Position numbers and translations under genes: made by a program
The notes under the pieces: model-generated
Database searches by the model: none
The model's input: only the letters and a program-made list of their open reading frames with translations
What the model was told of the DNA's origin: nothing
In this document: in pieces, positions 37,818 to 48,292 of the stretch
How the letters are laid out: each line of letters opens with the position of its first letter
How positions within the stretch are numbered: position 1 is the first letter of the stretch
NCBI RefSeq assembly: GCF_003591175.1
Contig: NZ_QYYG01000004.1
Span: forward strand, 186,001-250,000
Source of the DNA: Serratia inhibens
Lineage (GTDB): Bacteria; Pseudomonadota; Gammaproteobacteria; Enterobacterales; Enterobacteriaceae
Length of the DNA stretch: 64,000 bases
Direction of reading: 5' to 3'

Positions 37818-39887
37818 TTACTGCAATACGGAGATATCCGCCACCTGCAGGAACAGCTCACGCAGCTTGCTCAGCAGCGTCAGGCGATTGACGCGCACGG
37901 CGTCATCCTCGGCCATGACCATTACGTTGTCGAAGAACGCATCCACCGGCTCGCGCAGGGCAGCCAGTTGCACCAGCGCATCCTGATAGTCGCCTGCGGC
38001 GAACACTGGCTCCAGCTTGTCGCGCAGCACCACCAGGTGGGTCGCCAGTTGGATCTCGGCCGCTTCCTTCAATACCGCTGCGTGAACGCGATCGTTCAGC
38101 GTATCGGTGGATTTAGCCAGGATATTGGACACCCGCTTGTTGGCCGCCGCCAGCGCCGCCGCTTCTTCCAGAGTACGGAAGTGGGTCACCGCCTTGACGC
38201 GCGCGTCGAAGTCCGCAGGTTTGGTCGGACGACGCGCCAACACCGCCTGAATGGTGTCGACGGCGTGGCCTTCTTCCTGATACCAGGCGCGGAAGCGGCC
38301 CAGCATGAATTCGACAACCTCATCGACGACCTTGGCGTTGCTCAGCTTGCTGCCGTACAGGCGCACGGCCTCTTCGGTCAGGGTCTGCAGATCCAGCGGC
38401 AGGTTTTTCTCAACGATGATGCGCAGCACGCCCAATGCAGCACGGCGCAGAGCGAACGGATCCTTGTCGCCTTTCGGATGTTGCCCGATGCCGAAGATAC
38501 CGGCCAGGGTGTCCATTTTGTCGGCGATCGCCAGCGAACAGGCCACCAGCGATTCCGGCAGCGCATCACCGGCAAAGCGCGGCTGATACTGCTCGTTCAG
38601 CGCAACGGCAACGTCTTCCGCTTCGCCGTCGTGGCGCGCGTAGTGCATGCCCATCACGCCCTGGGTGTCGGTGAATTCGAACACCATGTTGGTCATCAGA
38701 TCGCACTTCGACAGCAGGCCCGCGCGGGTAGCGTGGTTAACGTCGGCGCCGATTTGGCCGGCAACCCAGCCCGCCAGCGCCTGGATGCGATCGGTCTTGT
38801 CGCGCAGGGTGCCCAGTTGCTGTTGGAACAGCACGGTTTCCAGACGCGGCAGATTGTCTTCCAGGCGTTTTTTGCGGTCGGTGTTGAAGAAGAACTCGGC
38901 ATCGGCCAGACGCGGGCGCACCACCTTCTCGTTACCGGAGATGATTTGCTGCGGATCTTTGGATTCGATATTCGCCACGAAGATAAAGTTCGGCAGCAGT
39001 TTACCCGCGGCGTCATACACCGGGAAATACTTCTGGTCACCCTTCATGGTGTACACCAGCGCTTCCGCCGGCACCGCCAGGAATTTCTCTTCGAATTTGG
39101 CGGTCAGCACCACCGGCCATTCCACCAGCGAGGCCACTTCTTCCAGCAGGCTTTCGCTCAGATCGGCCTTGCCGCCAATCTGCTGTGCCGCCAGCTCGGC
39201 GTCGCGCTTGATCAGCGCCTTGCGGGCTTCGTAATCGGCAATCACCTTACCGCGCTCCAGCAGGATCTCCGGATATTGGTCGGCGTTGTCGATAGTGAAC
39301 TCGGCTTCGCCCATAAAACGGTGGCCGCGAAGGGTGCGAGCGGAATCGATACCCAGCACGGTGCCCGGGATCAGTTCATCGCCCAGCAGCAGGGTCACGG
39401 TGTGTACCGGACGCACGAACTGCACTTCGGAGTCGCCCCAGCGCATCAGTTTCGGGATCGGCAGTTTGGACAGCGCAGTGCTGACCATGCCCGCCAGCAG
39501 CGCTTGCGCGGACTGGCCTTTGACATGGGCGCGATACAGCAACCACTCACCTTTGTCGGTCACCAGGCGCTCGGCCTGATCGACAGTGATGCCGCAGCCA
39601 CGCGCCCAGCCTTCGGCCGCTTTGCTCGGCTTGCCTTCGGCGTCGAACGCCTGGGCAATCGCCGGGCCGCGCTTTTCGACTTCGCGATCGGCCTGTGCGG
39701 CGCTCAGATTGGCCACTTTCAGCGCCAAGCGGCGCGGAGCGGCAAACCAGCTCACTTCGCCGTGCTCGAGGTTGGCGCTATCGAGCTCAGCGGTAAAATT
39801 CGCGGCAAAGGATTCTGCCAGTGAACGAAGAGCCTTCGGCGGCAGCTCTTCCGTGCCGATTTCCACCAGGAAAGTCTGTTGAGTCAT
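37818..39887 (-). CDS. glyS: glycyl-tRNA synthetase beta subunit GlyS
   Basis: A 689-residue beta chain of the bacterial alpha2beta2 glycyl-tRNA synthetase. It binds tRNA and supports the alpha chain. Landmarks: [20 protein letters not shown] at the N-terminus, [60 protein letters not shown] and the C-terminal anticodon-binding-like part with [19 protein letters not shown]. It starts 9 bp after glyQ. Confidence 0.98.
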   Translation of the reverse strand: MTQQTFLVEIGTEELPPKALRSLAESFAANFTAELDSANLEHGEVSWFAAPRRLALKVANLSAAQADREVEKRGPAIAQAFDAEGKPSKAAEGWARGCGITVDQAERLVTDKGEWLLYRAHVKGQSAQALLAGMVSTALSKLPIPKLMRWGDSEVQFVRPVHTVTLLLGDELIPGTVLGIDSARTLRGHRFMGEAEFTIDNADQYPEILLERGKVIADYEARKALIKRDAELAAQQIGGKADLSESLLEEVASLVEWPVVLTAKFEEKFLAVPAEALVYTMKGDQKYFPVYDAAGKLLPNFIFVANIESKDPQQIISGNEKVVRPRLADAEFFFNTDRKKRLEDNLPRLETVLFQQQLGTLRDKTDRIQALAGWVAGQIGADVNHATRAGLLSKCDLMTNMVFEFTDTQGVMGMHYARHDGEAEDVAVALNEQYQPRFAGDALPESLVACSLAIADKMDTLAGIFGIGQHPKGDKDPFALRRAALGVLRIIVEKNLPLDLQTLTEEAVRLYGSKLSNAKVVDEVVEFMLGRFRAWYQEEGHAVDTIQAVLARRPTKPADFDARVKAVTHFRTLEEAAALAAANKRVSNILAKSTDTLNDRVHAAVLKEAAEIQLATHLVVLRDKLEPVFAAGDYQDALVQLAALREPVDAFFDNVMVMAEDDAVRVNRLTLLSKLRELFLQVADISVLQ

Positions 39888-39896
39888 GGCTGCCTC

Positions 39897-40811
39897 TTAG
39901 TTCTCGTTCTTTTTGCACATCGGGAAGCCCAGCGCTTCACGGGAAGCGTAGTAAGCCTCGGCAACGGCTTTGGTCAGCGTGCGGATGCGCAGAATATAGC
40001 GCTGACGCTCGGTCACCGAGATCGCCTTGCGCGCATCCAACAGGTTGAAGGTGTGCCCGGCCTTCAGAATACGTTCGTAAGCCGGCAACGGCAGCGGTTT
40101 TTCCAACGCCAGCAGCGACTGAGCTTCTTTCTCGTACTGCTCGAAGCAGGAGAACAGGAAGTCGACGTCGGCATACTCGAAGTTGTAAGTGGACTGCTCC
40201 ACTTCGTTCTGGTGGAACACATCGCCGTAGGTGGTCACACCCAGCGGGCCGTCGCTCCAGACCAGATCGTAGACGCTGTCCACGCCCTGGATGTACATCG
40301 CCAGGCGCTCCAGACCGTAAGTGATCTCGCCGGTCACCGGTTTGCACTCCAGGCCGCCGACCTGCTGGAAGTAAGTGAACTGCGTCACTTCCATGCCGTT
40401 CAGCCACACTTCCCAGCCCAGGCCCCAGGCGCCGAGCGTCGGGTTTTCCCAGTTGTCTTCTACGAAGCGGATATCGTGGATGGTCGGATCCAGACCCAGC
40501 TCTTTCAACGAGCCGAGGTACAGTTCCTGAATGTTGTCCGGCGACGGTTTAATGATCACCTGGAACTGATAATAGTGTTGCAGGCGGTTAGGGTTTTCAC
40601 CGTAACGGCCGTCGGTCGGGCGACGGGACGGCTGCACATAGGCGGCGGCAATCGGCTCTGGGCCGAGTGCGCGCAGGCAGGTCATCGGGTGAGAGGTTCC
40701 CGCGCCGACTTCCATGTCCAATGGTTGAACAATGGTGCAGCCTTGGCGCGCCCAATAGTCCTGCAGTGTCAGGATCAGGCCCTGAAAGGTCTTGGTATCA
40801 AACTTTTGCAT
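39897..40811 (-). CDS. glyQ: glycyl-tRNA synthetase alpha subunit GlyQ
   Basis: A 304-residue catalytic class II synthetase chain. Matching blocks: [80 protein letters not shown] and [20 protein letters not shown]. The ATG at 40811 agrees with E. coli (303 residues); the frame is open upstream to 41084 but unrelated. First gene of glyQS; its promoter lies in 40812-41073, shared with a divergent MFS gene. Confidence 0.98.
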   Translation of the reverse strand: MQKFDTKTFQGLILTLQDYWARQGCTIVQPLDMEVGAGTSHPMTCLRALGPEPIAAAYVQPSRRPTDGRYGENPNRLQHYYQFQVIIKPSPDNIQELYLGSLKELGLDPTIHDIRFVEDNWENPTLGAWGLGWEVWLNGMEVTQFTYFQQVGGLECKPVTGEITYGLERLAMYIQGVDSVYDLVWSDGPLGVTTYGDVFHQNEVEQSTYNFEYADVDFLFSCFEQYEKEAQSLLALEKPLPLPAYERILKAGHTFNLLDARKAISVTERQRYILRIRTLTKAVAEAYYASREALGFPMCKKNEN

Positions 40812-41073
40812 GTTGAATTCGCACGCGATACAAGTGGATTTATATGGAATGCGCCAGTATACCCGTTGACCGTAAGATATACAGCCAGAATCCGGCAACA
40901 ACTGCGAATCGGCAAAGAAGCGTCGCCTTTTCATGCACTCTTTTAGGGCAAATGCTCCTGCCAAGCGCCCGTTCAACGCCCTCGCCGCCCCGCCGCATCC
41001 CGTCCCGCAACGATCACGATACTGGCACCAACCTTGCAACGTCCTGATATCAAACGTTTCAGGAGGTTCGCTG

Positions 41074-42414
41074 ATGACCAACACCTTAACCGACAGCCGC
41101 TATCGCTACCGTATTTTCGCCATGGTGTTTTTTATTGCGCTGATTAACTACGTCGACCGCGGCGCGTTATCCTTCGCCGCCAACGATATCTCGCGTGAAT
41201 TCAACTTCAACAAGGCACAGCTGGGCGCCGTGCTGGGCTACTTCGGCTTTGGTTATTTGTTCGGTTCGCTGTGCGGTGGCTTTCTGGCCGACCGTATCGG
41301 CACCAAGAAAGTCTGGCTGATGGCCGGTGCGCTGTGGTCGCTGCTGGAGATCGCCACCGCCTGGGCCGGCGAGCTGGGGGTGGCGCTGTTCGGCGGCTCG
41401 GCGATCATGGGTTTCGCCGCGCTGCGGATCATGTTCGGCTTCGCCGAAGGCCCGGCCTACGCGCTGATGAACAAAACCATCGCCAACTGGGCACCACGCA
41501 AGGAACGGGGATTTTCATTGGGCATCGGCCTGTTGAGTACCCAGGTGGGCTCGCTGCTCACCGCACCCTTGGCGGTGGGGCTGCTGCTGTTGACCGATGA
41601 CTGGCGCAGCATGTTTATCCTGCTGGGCCTGTTCTCGCTGATCGCCATTTTGCTGTTCGCCCGCGTCTTTACCGATACTCCGCAGGAGCATCCTCTGGTT
41701 AACGCCACCGAACTGGCGGCCATCGGCGCCGATCAGGAGCCGGACAGCCGGCAACCGCACCTGCCGTGGTGGGCATTTTTCACTAACCGCACGCTGGTGT
41801 TTAACGCCCTGGGTTACTTCTCTTTCCTCTACGTCACCTTTGTGCTGGTCACCTGGGGGCCGAAATACCTGCAGGACACCTTTAATTACGATCTGCACTC
41901 GCTGTGGTATGTGGCGATGATCCCGTGGAGCGGCGCCTGCTTTACCGTGCTGCTCGGCGGCCGCATCGCCGATGCTTTGCTGAGGCGTTTTGACAACCTG
42001 CGGCTGGCGCGCAACCTGTTTGCGGCGGTGACGCTGCTGCTGACCGCCACCTGCTTCCTGCTGATCCCGTTTATGAGCACGGCGACCGAAATCATTCTGT
42101 TGATGACGCTGGGCAATGCGCTGAACGCGCTGGTGAATAACGTGTATTGGTCGGTGGTGATCGACGTCACGCCGAAGGCGTCGGTGGGCGCTTACAGCGG
42201 CATGACGCTGGCGATCGCCAATATTGCGTCGATCACCGCGCCGATGCTGAGCGGTTGGTTGGCGCAGCACCACGGCTATGGCGCCATGTTCTTCGCCACC
42301 GCCGCAGTATCCTTCTGCAGCATGTTGTGCATGACCCTGCTGCAACCGGAAAGGAAGATGAGAGCTAACGGCTCACTACCGAACCACAGTAGCATGCAGC
42401 AAACCTCTTCCTGA
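41074..42414 (+). CDS. MFS transporter, anion:cation symporter (ACS) type
   Basis: A 446-residue, 12-helix transporter. The N-terminal segment [18 protein letters not shown] is typical of the ACS family (phthalate, glucarate, hexuronate transporters), and the motif A region reads [20 protein letters not shown] is 7 bp before the ATG. No catabolic genes adjoin it, so the substrate cannot be guessed beyond an organic anion. The C-terminal tail after [10 protein letters not shown] is polar and poorly conserved in character. Confidence 0.85.
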   Translation: MTNTLTDSRYRYRIFAMVFFIALINYVDRGALSFAANDISREFNFNKAQLGAVLGYFGFGYLFGSLCGGFLADRIGTKKVWLMAGALWSLLEIATAWAGELGVALFGGSAIMGFAALRIMFGFAEGPAYALMNKTIANWAPRKERGFSLGIGLLSTQVGSLLTAPLAVGLLLLTDDWRSMFILLGLFSLIAILLFARVFTDTPQEHPLVNATELAAIGADQEPDSRQPHLPWWAFFTNRTLVFNALGYFSFLYVTFVLVTWGPKYLQDTFNYDLHSLWYVAMIPWSGACFTVLLGGRIADALLRRFDNLRLARNLFAAVTLLLTATCFLLIPFMSTATEIILLMTLGNALNALVNNVYWSVVIDVTPKASVGAYSGMTLAIANIASITAPMLSGWLAQHHGYGAMFFATAAVSFCSMLCMTLLQPERKMRANGSLPNHSSMQQTSS

Positions 42415-42429
42415 CAACAGCATGGCCCC

Positions 42430-42445
42430 AAGGCAAGGATGCCTT
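42430..42445 (+). terminator. short hairpin after the ACS transporter gene
   Basis: AAGGCA (42430-42435), loop AGGA, TGCCTT (42440-42445), 15 bp after the stop, then CAGGT with no U run. Weak terminator call. Confidence 0.4.
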
Positions 42446-42623
42446 CAGGTCAGCGCATTCTGCATTAAGTTAATTTCGGCTCCCATCGCCTCGATAATGA
42501 TGCTTCATATTATCTATCGCGGAAATTAACGGGTTTACGTACAAATGGACGACCGCAACCGGCAAATATGGGTCGTTCGCATCAACCAAGCCAGGCTTAA
42601 AATCAGATTGCGACACTCGTCCG

Positions 42624-43367
42624 TTAGCCTTCCGCGTCAAGGAGCACGGGCCTGATGAGCTGCAGCTCGACCCCAAGTCTAATGGCATGCTTAGCATTGG
42701 TGACGCCCAGTTTTTTTACTGCGTTACCGACATGATATTTTATTGTCGTTAACTTCACGCCCAAGATAAGTGCAATTTCTGGATAGGATTTCCCCATACT
42801 TGCCAGATAAAGCACTTCATTTTCGCGAGCAGAGAAAATTTCTTTGTCATTTATTCTTTCAAAATATCTCTCACCGTTAATATTCTGATATCCAGTGATT
42901 AATTTTTCATGTGTAGTTATTAACAACATCTGAATTTTATTTTTATTTCTCTCTAACTTCCCTCTATTTTCAGAGAGCAGATCATCCAAAAAGAAAGACA
43001 ACACGACAAGATTATGATGATTATCATGCAGTACAAAAGTATAACCATGAACGATGTTATAATCTTTAGCCGCATCAAATAACTTTGAGAATTTCACCCC
43101 TGACTCAACGATGAGGTTTTCATCCCAGGAAAATGGGGTAATCCGATTAGACGCAGTGATAAGCACGGGGTCGATAAACTGAAAGTTACTTTGCGTGTAG
43201 AGTTCAAACCAATCCATTCTGTTTGATATGACAGAAAAATTCGCCGGATTTCTTTTATTCATTATTGCATAAACGTAATTTATATTATTATAACTTACAA
43301 GGTTATTTTCCAGATCCTTTTTTATTTTCTCATTGATTAATTTATTATCGAAGAATGAGCTATTCAC
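42624..43367 (-). CDS. LuxR-type N-acyl-homoserine-lactone receptor (no luxI adjacent)
   Basis: A 247-residue quorum-sensing type regulator. The autoinducer-binding domain keeps the usual key residues: W53 and Y57 (DWFELYTQSNF), D66-P67 (FIDPVL), W81 (PFSWDEN) and G108 (VHGYTF). The C-terminal LuxR/FixJ helix-turn-helix spans about 175-235 (FSARENEVLYLASMGKSYPE, LTTIKYHVGNAVKKLGV). It starts at a GTG with AAGGAG 7 bp upstream. The gene is strikingly AT-rich beside its GC-rich neighbours and has many A/T-ending codons, which suggests acquisition. No synthase gene lies within the window. Confidence 0.88.
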   Translation of the reverse strand: MNSSFFDNKLINEKIKKDLENNLVSYNNINYVYAIMNKRNPANFSVISNRMDWFELYTQSNFQFIDPVLITASNRITPFSWDENLIVESGVKFSKLFDAAKDYNIVHGYTFVLHDNHHNLVVLSFFLDDLLSENRGKLERNKNKIQMLLITTHEKLITGYQNINGERYFERINDKEIFSARENEVLYLASMGKSYPEIALILGVKLTTIKYHVGNAVKKLGVTNAKHAIRLGVELQLIRPVLLDAEG

Positions 43368-43393
43368 GTAACATCTCCTTGAAAGAAAATAAA

Positions 43394-43411
43394 AGTATAA
43401 TATAGTATACT
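43394..43411. promoter_or_regulatory. lux-box-like dyad upstream of the LuxR gene
   Basis: AGTATA (43394-43399) and TATACT (43406-43411) form an 18-bp dyad with a 6-base spacer, 27 bp above the start. Size and position resemble lux-type boxes and would allow autoregulation, but the base sequence is AT-only apart from the end pairs, so chance is possible. Confidence 0.4.
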
Positions 43412-44178
43412 AATCCAATGTCACACTAATAAATTTGTTAACTGACATTCATTAAAAAATATTTAATGACTACTATTTCATACCAAAACAATAAATATAA
43501 CAGTCACATTATGAAATATAACAGAATTTGAAGTATATATTAAGATCCGATCACAATAGAGATTGTCATAAGGTAAAAAAAAGTAAACCGACTGCTCGTC
43601 TAAGGTTATATCTGGAGAAAGGTTATGACACGAAGTGGTTGATGGATGAGCTGAAAAATCAGCGACCAATGCTGTTACTTGACCTGAAATGAACATCCTT
43701 ACGCTATGTTGATACCAGGCAGATCGCCAGAGCCACCTGATAGGAAAATAGAAGCGCCAGAAGGCACATTCAAGTGAGACGAAGGACTAACAACAACGAT
43801 GAAAAAAATATCTTATTGATTAATAATGATTCCCTGGTGTTGAGCAATAAATTCTAAAGCGACTTTTTTCTTTAACTTCATAAGTCGTCGCAGTAGGGCT
43901 GCTCCACATCAAGCACCCTACTAAAGTACAGTCGCTACACTATGCTTTTTCTTATGGCATGTAAATAGTCTATACGGTAAGTTCCTTACCCCTACGGTTC
44001 GAACTCCAAATAAACTCAATATTTTCAATACCGTAACAGGAAAGGACTCCAACCAGAGGATGAGTCATTATTTATGGCAGCTTTGTGATTTTTGTCGTAC
44101 AAGGCGAAGGATCAAACGGAAAAAAATAACTAATTAATATTTGTAGGCCTTGTGCTTTAGGCCCACAAACCTTAACGA
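43412..44178. other. AT-rich stretch of about 770 bp with no supported gene
   Basis: Frames are short and broken. One fragment, codons 43618-43692 on the plus strand (KGYDTKWLMDELKNQ and then stop), faintly resembles a DDE transposase segment, but nothing around it supports an insertion sequence. A weak stem GGCCT/AGGCC at 44145-44163 may end the esterase transcript. This looks like eroded acquired DNA. Confidence 0.5.
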
Positions 44179-46167
44179 TCAAAACCGCGCGCTGACGCCG
44201 ACGTTATACATAAACTGCTCGCCGCTGCTCAGGCCACCGGTTTGCGAAACGGTGGCGAACGCCGCCACCTGATCGGTCAGCGGCATGTTTGCCCCCAGCG
44301 TCACATCCACCCAGTTTTTATCCTGGCCGGCGCTGTCGCGGGTGAACGAGGTCTGCGTGGACTTCAACCCGCCGCCGGCACGATAAACGTCATCGCCAAA
44401 CTGATGTTGATAGCTGACTTCAGCGTACGGATTAAACAGGCCAAATTGGCTGTCCAACCGCCAGCCCAACGCGCCGATCTGCGAATGGTAGGTCTGGTCG
44501 TTGAAGCGCATTGAGGTACTGTTGTCGCCATCCTCGCTGTAACCGGAGACGTTGCTGTAATCCCAGGCAAACTGCGCCATCGGGCCGGTCGTCAGGTAAG
44601 AAGTTATGGGGAAGTCGTATCCGGCGGTAAGGCGCGCGCCCCACTGCTTGCCGGAAGTCGAGCCGGTTTCGGTACGGGTTAGCGGCCCAAGCTGCATGCT
44701 GCGGCGAATATCGTCGTAATCCATCGTCGCGTAATGCAGATCGGCATTCACCCAGCCGTGTTCAAACAGATCAAGGGCGGTAAAGGCCGACAACAACAGG
44801 CCGCGCGCCTTGTATTCATAGCGGCTGGACGGCTGTTGATCGTCATTGGAGCCGGATATCAGCGCGCCAATCAGCCAGCCTTCGGTCAACTGATAATCTA
44901 CCCCAACCGTCAGATTATGGCTGGTAGCGTTGCCGTCGCCCGCCGCCTTATTGGCCGAGTAATCATAATGCTGCCCGGCATAGCCGCCGAAGACGCCCAG
45001 CGCTCCCTGTGGGTTGTCGCCATTGCGCAGTTGCTGGAAACGGCTGTCGAGCGTCGCGCGGCTGTCACGCGCCATCGCCGCCGTCGCCTGATTCAGCGCC
45101 ACCACCTGCGCCGGGCCGTCCAGCACCGCCTGAATATAATCGGCAATCAGCAGATGCGCCTGCGGGCTGGGGTGAAAATGGTCGGAGAACAGATAGGACT
45201 GGTTGGCGTCGAAACCCGGCGTGGCGGAACTGCACACCGCCGACGACACGCCGGCCGGACAGGCCATGCCGGCGGTATTGGCGAAGCCAAACTGCGCCGG
45301 ATTGGCTATCGCCTCGGCGAACAGCTTGTTCACGTCGACGCGAACAATATTACCGCCGCCCTGCGCCAGCAGGCGATCCTCACTCTGGTTATAAAAATCG
45401 GTCAGTTGCGCGGCCTGAGCACTCAGGCTGTCGTAGGCGGCAATCAGCTGCGCGGCAATCGCCTGCTGCACCTGCGGGATTGCGCTGGCCTGTGCGGCGG
45501 CGGACGTCAGCGCCTGATGAATTGCCTGGGTGCGCGAAGCACTATCCGGCGTGGTCAGCGAATTGAGGGTGGCGTAGGCCGCCTGCACTGCTGCGCCCTG
45601 CACCGGCGTCAACGCCTGCTGGATAATCAGCTCCATCAGCTGCGGCGTTGAACCAATATTCGGTACCGTCGGTACGATCACCGTACCGGCGCCGGCATTC
45701 AACAGTGAACGAACCTGTATTGCGGCTGCCGCTGCACTGTTATAAGCCACGTCCGGCCCGGTCGCAGGGTTTAACGCCGCCGCCGCCAGATCGTTGCCGC
45801 CAATCCAGTGAATATACAGACCGTCGCCATCGGCCCGGCCATCGACCCGACCAAGGTAACTCTGCACCTGATCCTGAGTATTGTCCGCCGGGTTGAGCGC
45901 CGGCACCGCCACGCCGCCGCCGGCGGCATAGTTGTAGCCACCGTCGTCCGACGCCACCAGCGCTGCGCCGATGCGTTGCGCCAGGACTTCGTCATACAGC
46001 AGGTGTTTATCGCTGTCGTAGGTAAAGCGACCATTGTTGCCGGTATCGCTCAGGCTATCGCCAAATACGTAGACTTGGTCATAAGCCGGCGCCGGGGTAG
46101 TCATACTGCATAATATCGCCACTGCAAGCGCCGCCGGGCGGGGCATGCGAGTTATTTTTAGAGGCAT
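44179..46167 (-). CDS. autotransporter GDSL esterase (EstA-like)
   Basis: A 662-residue type Va secreted lipase/esterase. After a signal peptide (LAVAILCSMTTPAPA) comes a GDSL hydrolase domain: block I FGDSLSDTGNNG with the nucleophile Ser, block III IHWIGGNDLAAA, block V SDHFHPSPQAHLLIADY with the catalytic Asp/His pair. Residues about 390-662 form the outer-membrane beta barrel and end in Phe (VGVSARF). The enzyme should remain surface-anchored. The ATG at 46167 follows AGGAG. The 55-residue insert rich in Ala/Gln between blocks is typical of this family. Confidence 0.92.
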   Translation of the reverse strand: MPLKITRMPRPAALAVAILCSMTTPAPAYDQVYVFGDSLSDTGNNGRFTYDSDKHLLYDEVLAQRIGAALVASDDGGYNYAAGGGVAVPALNPADNTQDQVQSYLGRVDGRADGDGLYIHWIGGNDLAAAALNPATGPDVAYNSAAAAAIQVRSLLNAGAGTVIVPTVPNIGSTPQLMELIIQQALTPVQGAAVQAAYATLNSLTTPDSASRTQAIHQALTSAAAQASAIPQVQQAIAAQLIAAYDSLSAQAAQLTDFYNQSEDRLLAQGGGNIVRVDVNKLFAEAIANPAQFGFANTAGMACPAGVSSAVCSSATPGFDANQSYLFSDHFHPSPQAHLLIADYIQAVLDGPAQVVALNQATAAMARDSRATLDSRFQQLRNGDNPQGALGVFGGYAGQHYDYSANKAAGDGNATSHNLTVGVDYQLTEGWLIGALISGSNDDQQPSSRYEYKARGLLLSAFTALDLFEHGWVNADLHYATMDYDDIRRSMQLGPLTRTETGSTSGKQWGARLTAGYDFPITSYLTTGPMAQFAWDYSNVSGYSEDGDNSTSMRFNDQTYHSQIGALGWRLDSQFGLFNPYAEVSYQHQFGDDVYRAGGGLKSTQTSFTRDSAGQDKNWVDVTLGANMPLTDQVAAFATVSQTGGLSSGEQFMYNVGVSARF

Positions 46168-46364
46168 GAAGAGACTCCTGAGAGCCAGCAAATGAAGGAA
46201 AACCGTTTCTTATCATTGACCTTTTTTACCTGCGGCCATCTAGTAAATATTGCTGGCTTTTTCGCCACGTCAAGTCGCTTGATGATAAAACAATCAGGGG
46301 CTTGCCAAGTTTACCGCTTCAGGCGATGATTACTGTAAATAAACACAGCTTAAGGACAGGCAGT

Positions 46365-46931
46365 ATGACCAGCGAACGTTGCGGTTGGGTAACGGCAGAT
46401 CCGTTATATCTCGACTATCACGATAAGGAATGGGGCGCACCGACCACCGATGCGCGCGAACTGTTTGAAATGCTGTGTCTGGAAGGTCAGCAGGCCGGGC
46501 TTTCCTGGATCACGGTGCTGAAAAAGCGTGAAAATTACCGTCGCGCCTTCCACAATTTCGATCCGCAACGGGTGGCGGCCATGACCGAACAGGACGTGGA
46601 AACGCTCCTGCAGGACAGCGGCATCATCCGCCATCGCGGCAAAATCGAAGCCATCATCACCAACGCCAGAGCCTATTTGGCCATGGCAGCGGCCGGCGAA
46701 GATTTTTCCGCCTTTATCTGGGGCTTTGTCGGTGGCGAGCCGCAGCTCAACGGCTGGCAAGCGCTGAGCCAGGTGCCGGCGAAAACCGAGCTGTCCGATG
46801 CCCTGTCCAAGGCGTTGAAAAAACGCGGCTTCAAATTTATCGGCTCCACCATCTGTTACGCCTTCATGCAGGCCTGCGGGTTGGTGAACGATCATCTGAC
46901 CGGGTGTATTTGCTACCCAAAGCAGAAATGA
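46365..46931 (+). CDS. tag: DNA-3-methyladenine glycosylase I, Tag
   Basis: A 188-residue base-excision repair enzyme that removes 3-methyladenine. The zinc ligands are present near both ends: C6 and the His in YLDYHDKEWG, and the late His/Cys in NDHLTGCICY. The helix-hairpin-helix core includes LFEMLCLEGQQAGLSWITVL and IIRHRGKIEAIITNARA. AAGGA at 46352-46356 supports the ATG at 46365. The stop overlaps the yiaC start (ATGA). Confidence 0.96.
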   Translation: MTSERCGWVTADPLYLDYHDKEWGAPTTDARELFEMLCLEGQQAGLSWITVLKKRENYRRAFHNFDPQRVAAMTEQDVETLLQDSGIIRHRGKIEAIITNARAYLAMAAAGEDFSAFIWGFVGGEPQLNGWQALSQVPAKTELSDALSKALKKRGFKFIGSTICYAFMQACGLVNDHLTGCICYPKQK

Positions 46932-47362
46932 TCCGCGCCTGCCGTCCGGCCGATATGCCACGGCTGATGGCCCTGTGGTTGCCCAGCACCATCGCCGCCC
47001 ACCCGTTCGTGGTGGAAAGCTATTGGCGGGAAAGCGCCGTGCTGGTGCGGGATAGCTATCTGCCGCGGGCGCAAAGCTGGGCGTATTGCCACGCCGGGGA
47101 GATCGTCGGGTTTATCAGCGTGCTGGATGAACGCTTTATCGGCGCGCTGTTCGTCGAACAGGCCTTTCACGGCCACGGTGTCGGCCAGGCGCTGATGACG
47201 CACGTACAGCAGCGCTATCCCCGGTTGAGCCTTGAGGTGTATGAACAAAATCTGCGCGCCTGCGCGTTCTACCGTAAACAGGGTTTTCAGGTGGCCCAAC
47301 GGCTGTTCAATGAAGAAACCCAGGCTTATACGCTGATCATGAACTGGGCACCGGCCGTCTGA
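46928..47362 (+). CDS. yiaC: GNAT acetyltransferase YiaC
   Basis: A 144-residue GNAT-fold N-acetyltransferase. The acetyl-CoA loop is VEQAFHGHGVGQALM (Q/R-x-x-G-x-G/A type), followed by LEVYEQNLRACAFYRKQGFQ. E. coli YiaC is reported as a lysine acetyltransferase, also located next to tag. It is translationally coupled to tag. Confidence 0.88.
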   Translation: MIRACRPADMPRLMALWLPSTIAAHPFVVESYWRESAVLVRDSYLPRAQSWAYCHAGEIVGFISVLDERFIGALFVEQAFHGHGVGQALMTHVQQRYPRLSLEVYEQNLRACAFYRKQGFQVAQRLFNEETQAYTLIMNWAPAV

Positions 47363-47386
47363 ACCCTGTCGATTTCGCTTAAAAAT

Positions 47387-47411
47387 AACGCATCCCGCAC
47401 CGGGGTGCGTT
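47387..47411 (+). terminator. hairpin after yiaC
   Basis: AACGCA (47387-47392) and TGCGTT (47406-47411) enclose a CCCG/CGGG inner stem, 24 bp after the yiaC stop, followed by CAATTC. Probably ends tag-yiaC. Confidence 0.55.
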
Positions 47412-47494
47412 CAATTCAGAATCCGCTGCATGGTATTCCCCTGATTTTTCCCTGATAACAGGTTCAGCTTCTATCCGCTTGTTAAGGAAAAAAC

Positions 47495-48154
47495 ATGAAA
47501 CGCATTGCGATTATTGCCGGCGCGGTGAGCGTCGCGCTCACGCTGTCGGCCTGTACCACCAACCCGTACACCGGGGAATCTGAAGCCGGTAAAGCCGGTA
47601 TTGGCGCCGGCCTTGGCGCGGCACTGGGTGCCGGTGTGGGCGTGCTCTCCTCGTCGAAAAAAGACCGCGGCAAAGGTGCGCTGATCGGCGCAGCAGCCGG
47701 TGCGGCCCTGGGCGGCGGCGCAGGATATTACATGGACGCGCAGGAAGCCAAACTGCGTGACAAAATGAAAGGCACCGGCGTCAGCGTCACCCGCCAGGGC
47801 GACAATATCGTGCTGAATATGCCGAACAATGTCACCTTCGACAGCAGCAGCGCTACCCTGAAACCGGCGGGCGCCAACACCCTGACCGGCGTAGCCATGG
47901 TGCTGAAGGAATACCCAAAAACTGCGGTTAACGTGATTGGCTACACCGACAGTTCCGGTTCCCGCTCCCTGAACATGACCCTGTCGCAGCAGCGCGCCGA
48001 CGGCGTGGGCAGCGCGTTGATCACCCAGGGCGTGGCGGCAAACCGTATCCGCACCTCAGGCGCAGGCCCGGATAATCCAATCGCCTCCAACAGCACGGCG
48101 GAAGGCAAGGCGCAAAACCGCCGCGTCGAGATCACCCTCAGCCCGCTGCAATAA
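47495..48154 (+). CDS. yiaD: OmpA-family lipoprotein YiaD
   Basis: A 219-residue outer-membrane lipoprotein. The lipobox is LTLSAC (Cys about residue 20). A glycine-zipper region (KAGIGAGLGAALGAGVGVL and GALIGAAAGAALGGGAGYY) is followed by an OmpA-like peptidoglycan-binding domain (about 100-219) with the motif TDSSGSRSLNMTLSQQRAD and NRRVEITL. E. coli yiaD lies between tag/yiaC and ghrB; here it is followed by the kgu block. Confidence 0.93.
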   Translation: MKRIAIIAGAVSVALTLSACTTNPYTGESEAGKAGIGAGLGAALGAGVGVLSSSKKDRGKGALIGAAAGAALGGGAGYYMDAQEAKLRDKMKGTGVSVTRQGDNIVLNMPNNVTFDSSSATLKPAGANTLTGVAMVLKEYPKTAVNVIGYTDSSGSRSLNMTLSQQRADGVGSALITQGVAANRIRTSGAGPDNPIASNSTAEGKAQNRRVEITLSPLQ

Positions 48155-48160
48155 TCCCGT

Positions 48161-48179
48161 GCGGGGCGCCAAGCCCCGC
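48161..48179 (+). terminator. yiaD terminator
   Basis: GCGGGGC (48161-48167), loop GCCAA, GCCCCGC (48173-48179), followed by CGCTTCTCGCTTTCC. Stable stem with a poor U run. Confidence 0.6.
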
Positions 48180-48292
48180 CGCTTCTCGCTTTCCGCCCAT
48201 CCCTTAGTCACACACAACCTGCCATTCAGCATTCCCGGCCCCGCGCCGGGTGTGGTAGTCTCCTTGGCAATTAACCGCAGGGGAGATCGGCA

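Noticed and set aside
37968-39824. A 618-codon frame antisense to glyS
   Set aside because: Shadow of glyS; composition and lack of ribosome site or homology argue against a gene.
43478-43696. 72-codon minus-strand frame in the AT-rich stretch
   Set aside because: No ribosome site, motif or family resemblance; expected by chance in such DNA.
43990-44015. Possible tRNA remnant (GGTTCGAACTCC, T-loop-like)
   Set aside because: The bases on each side do not form the T stem, and no anticodon or acceptor stem could be built.
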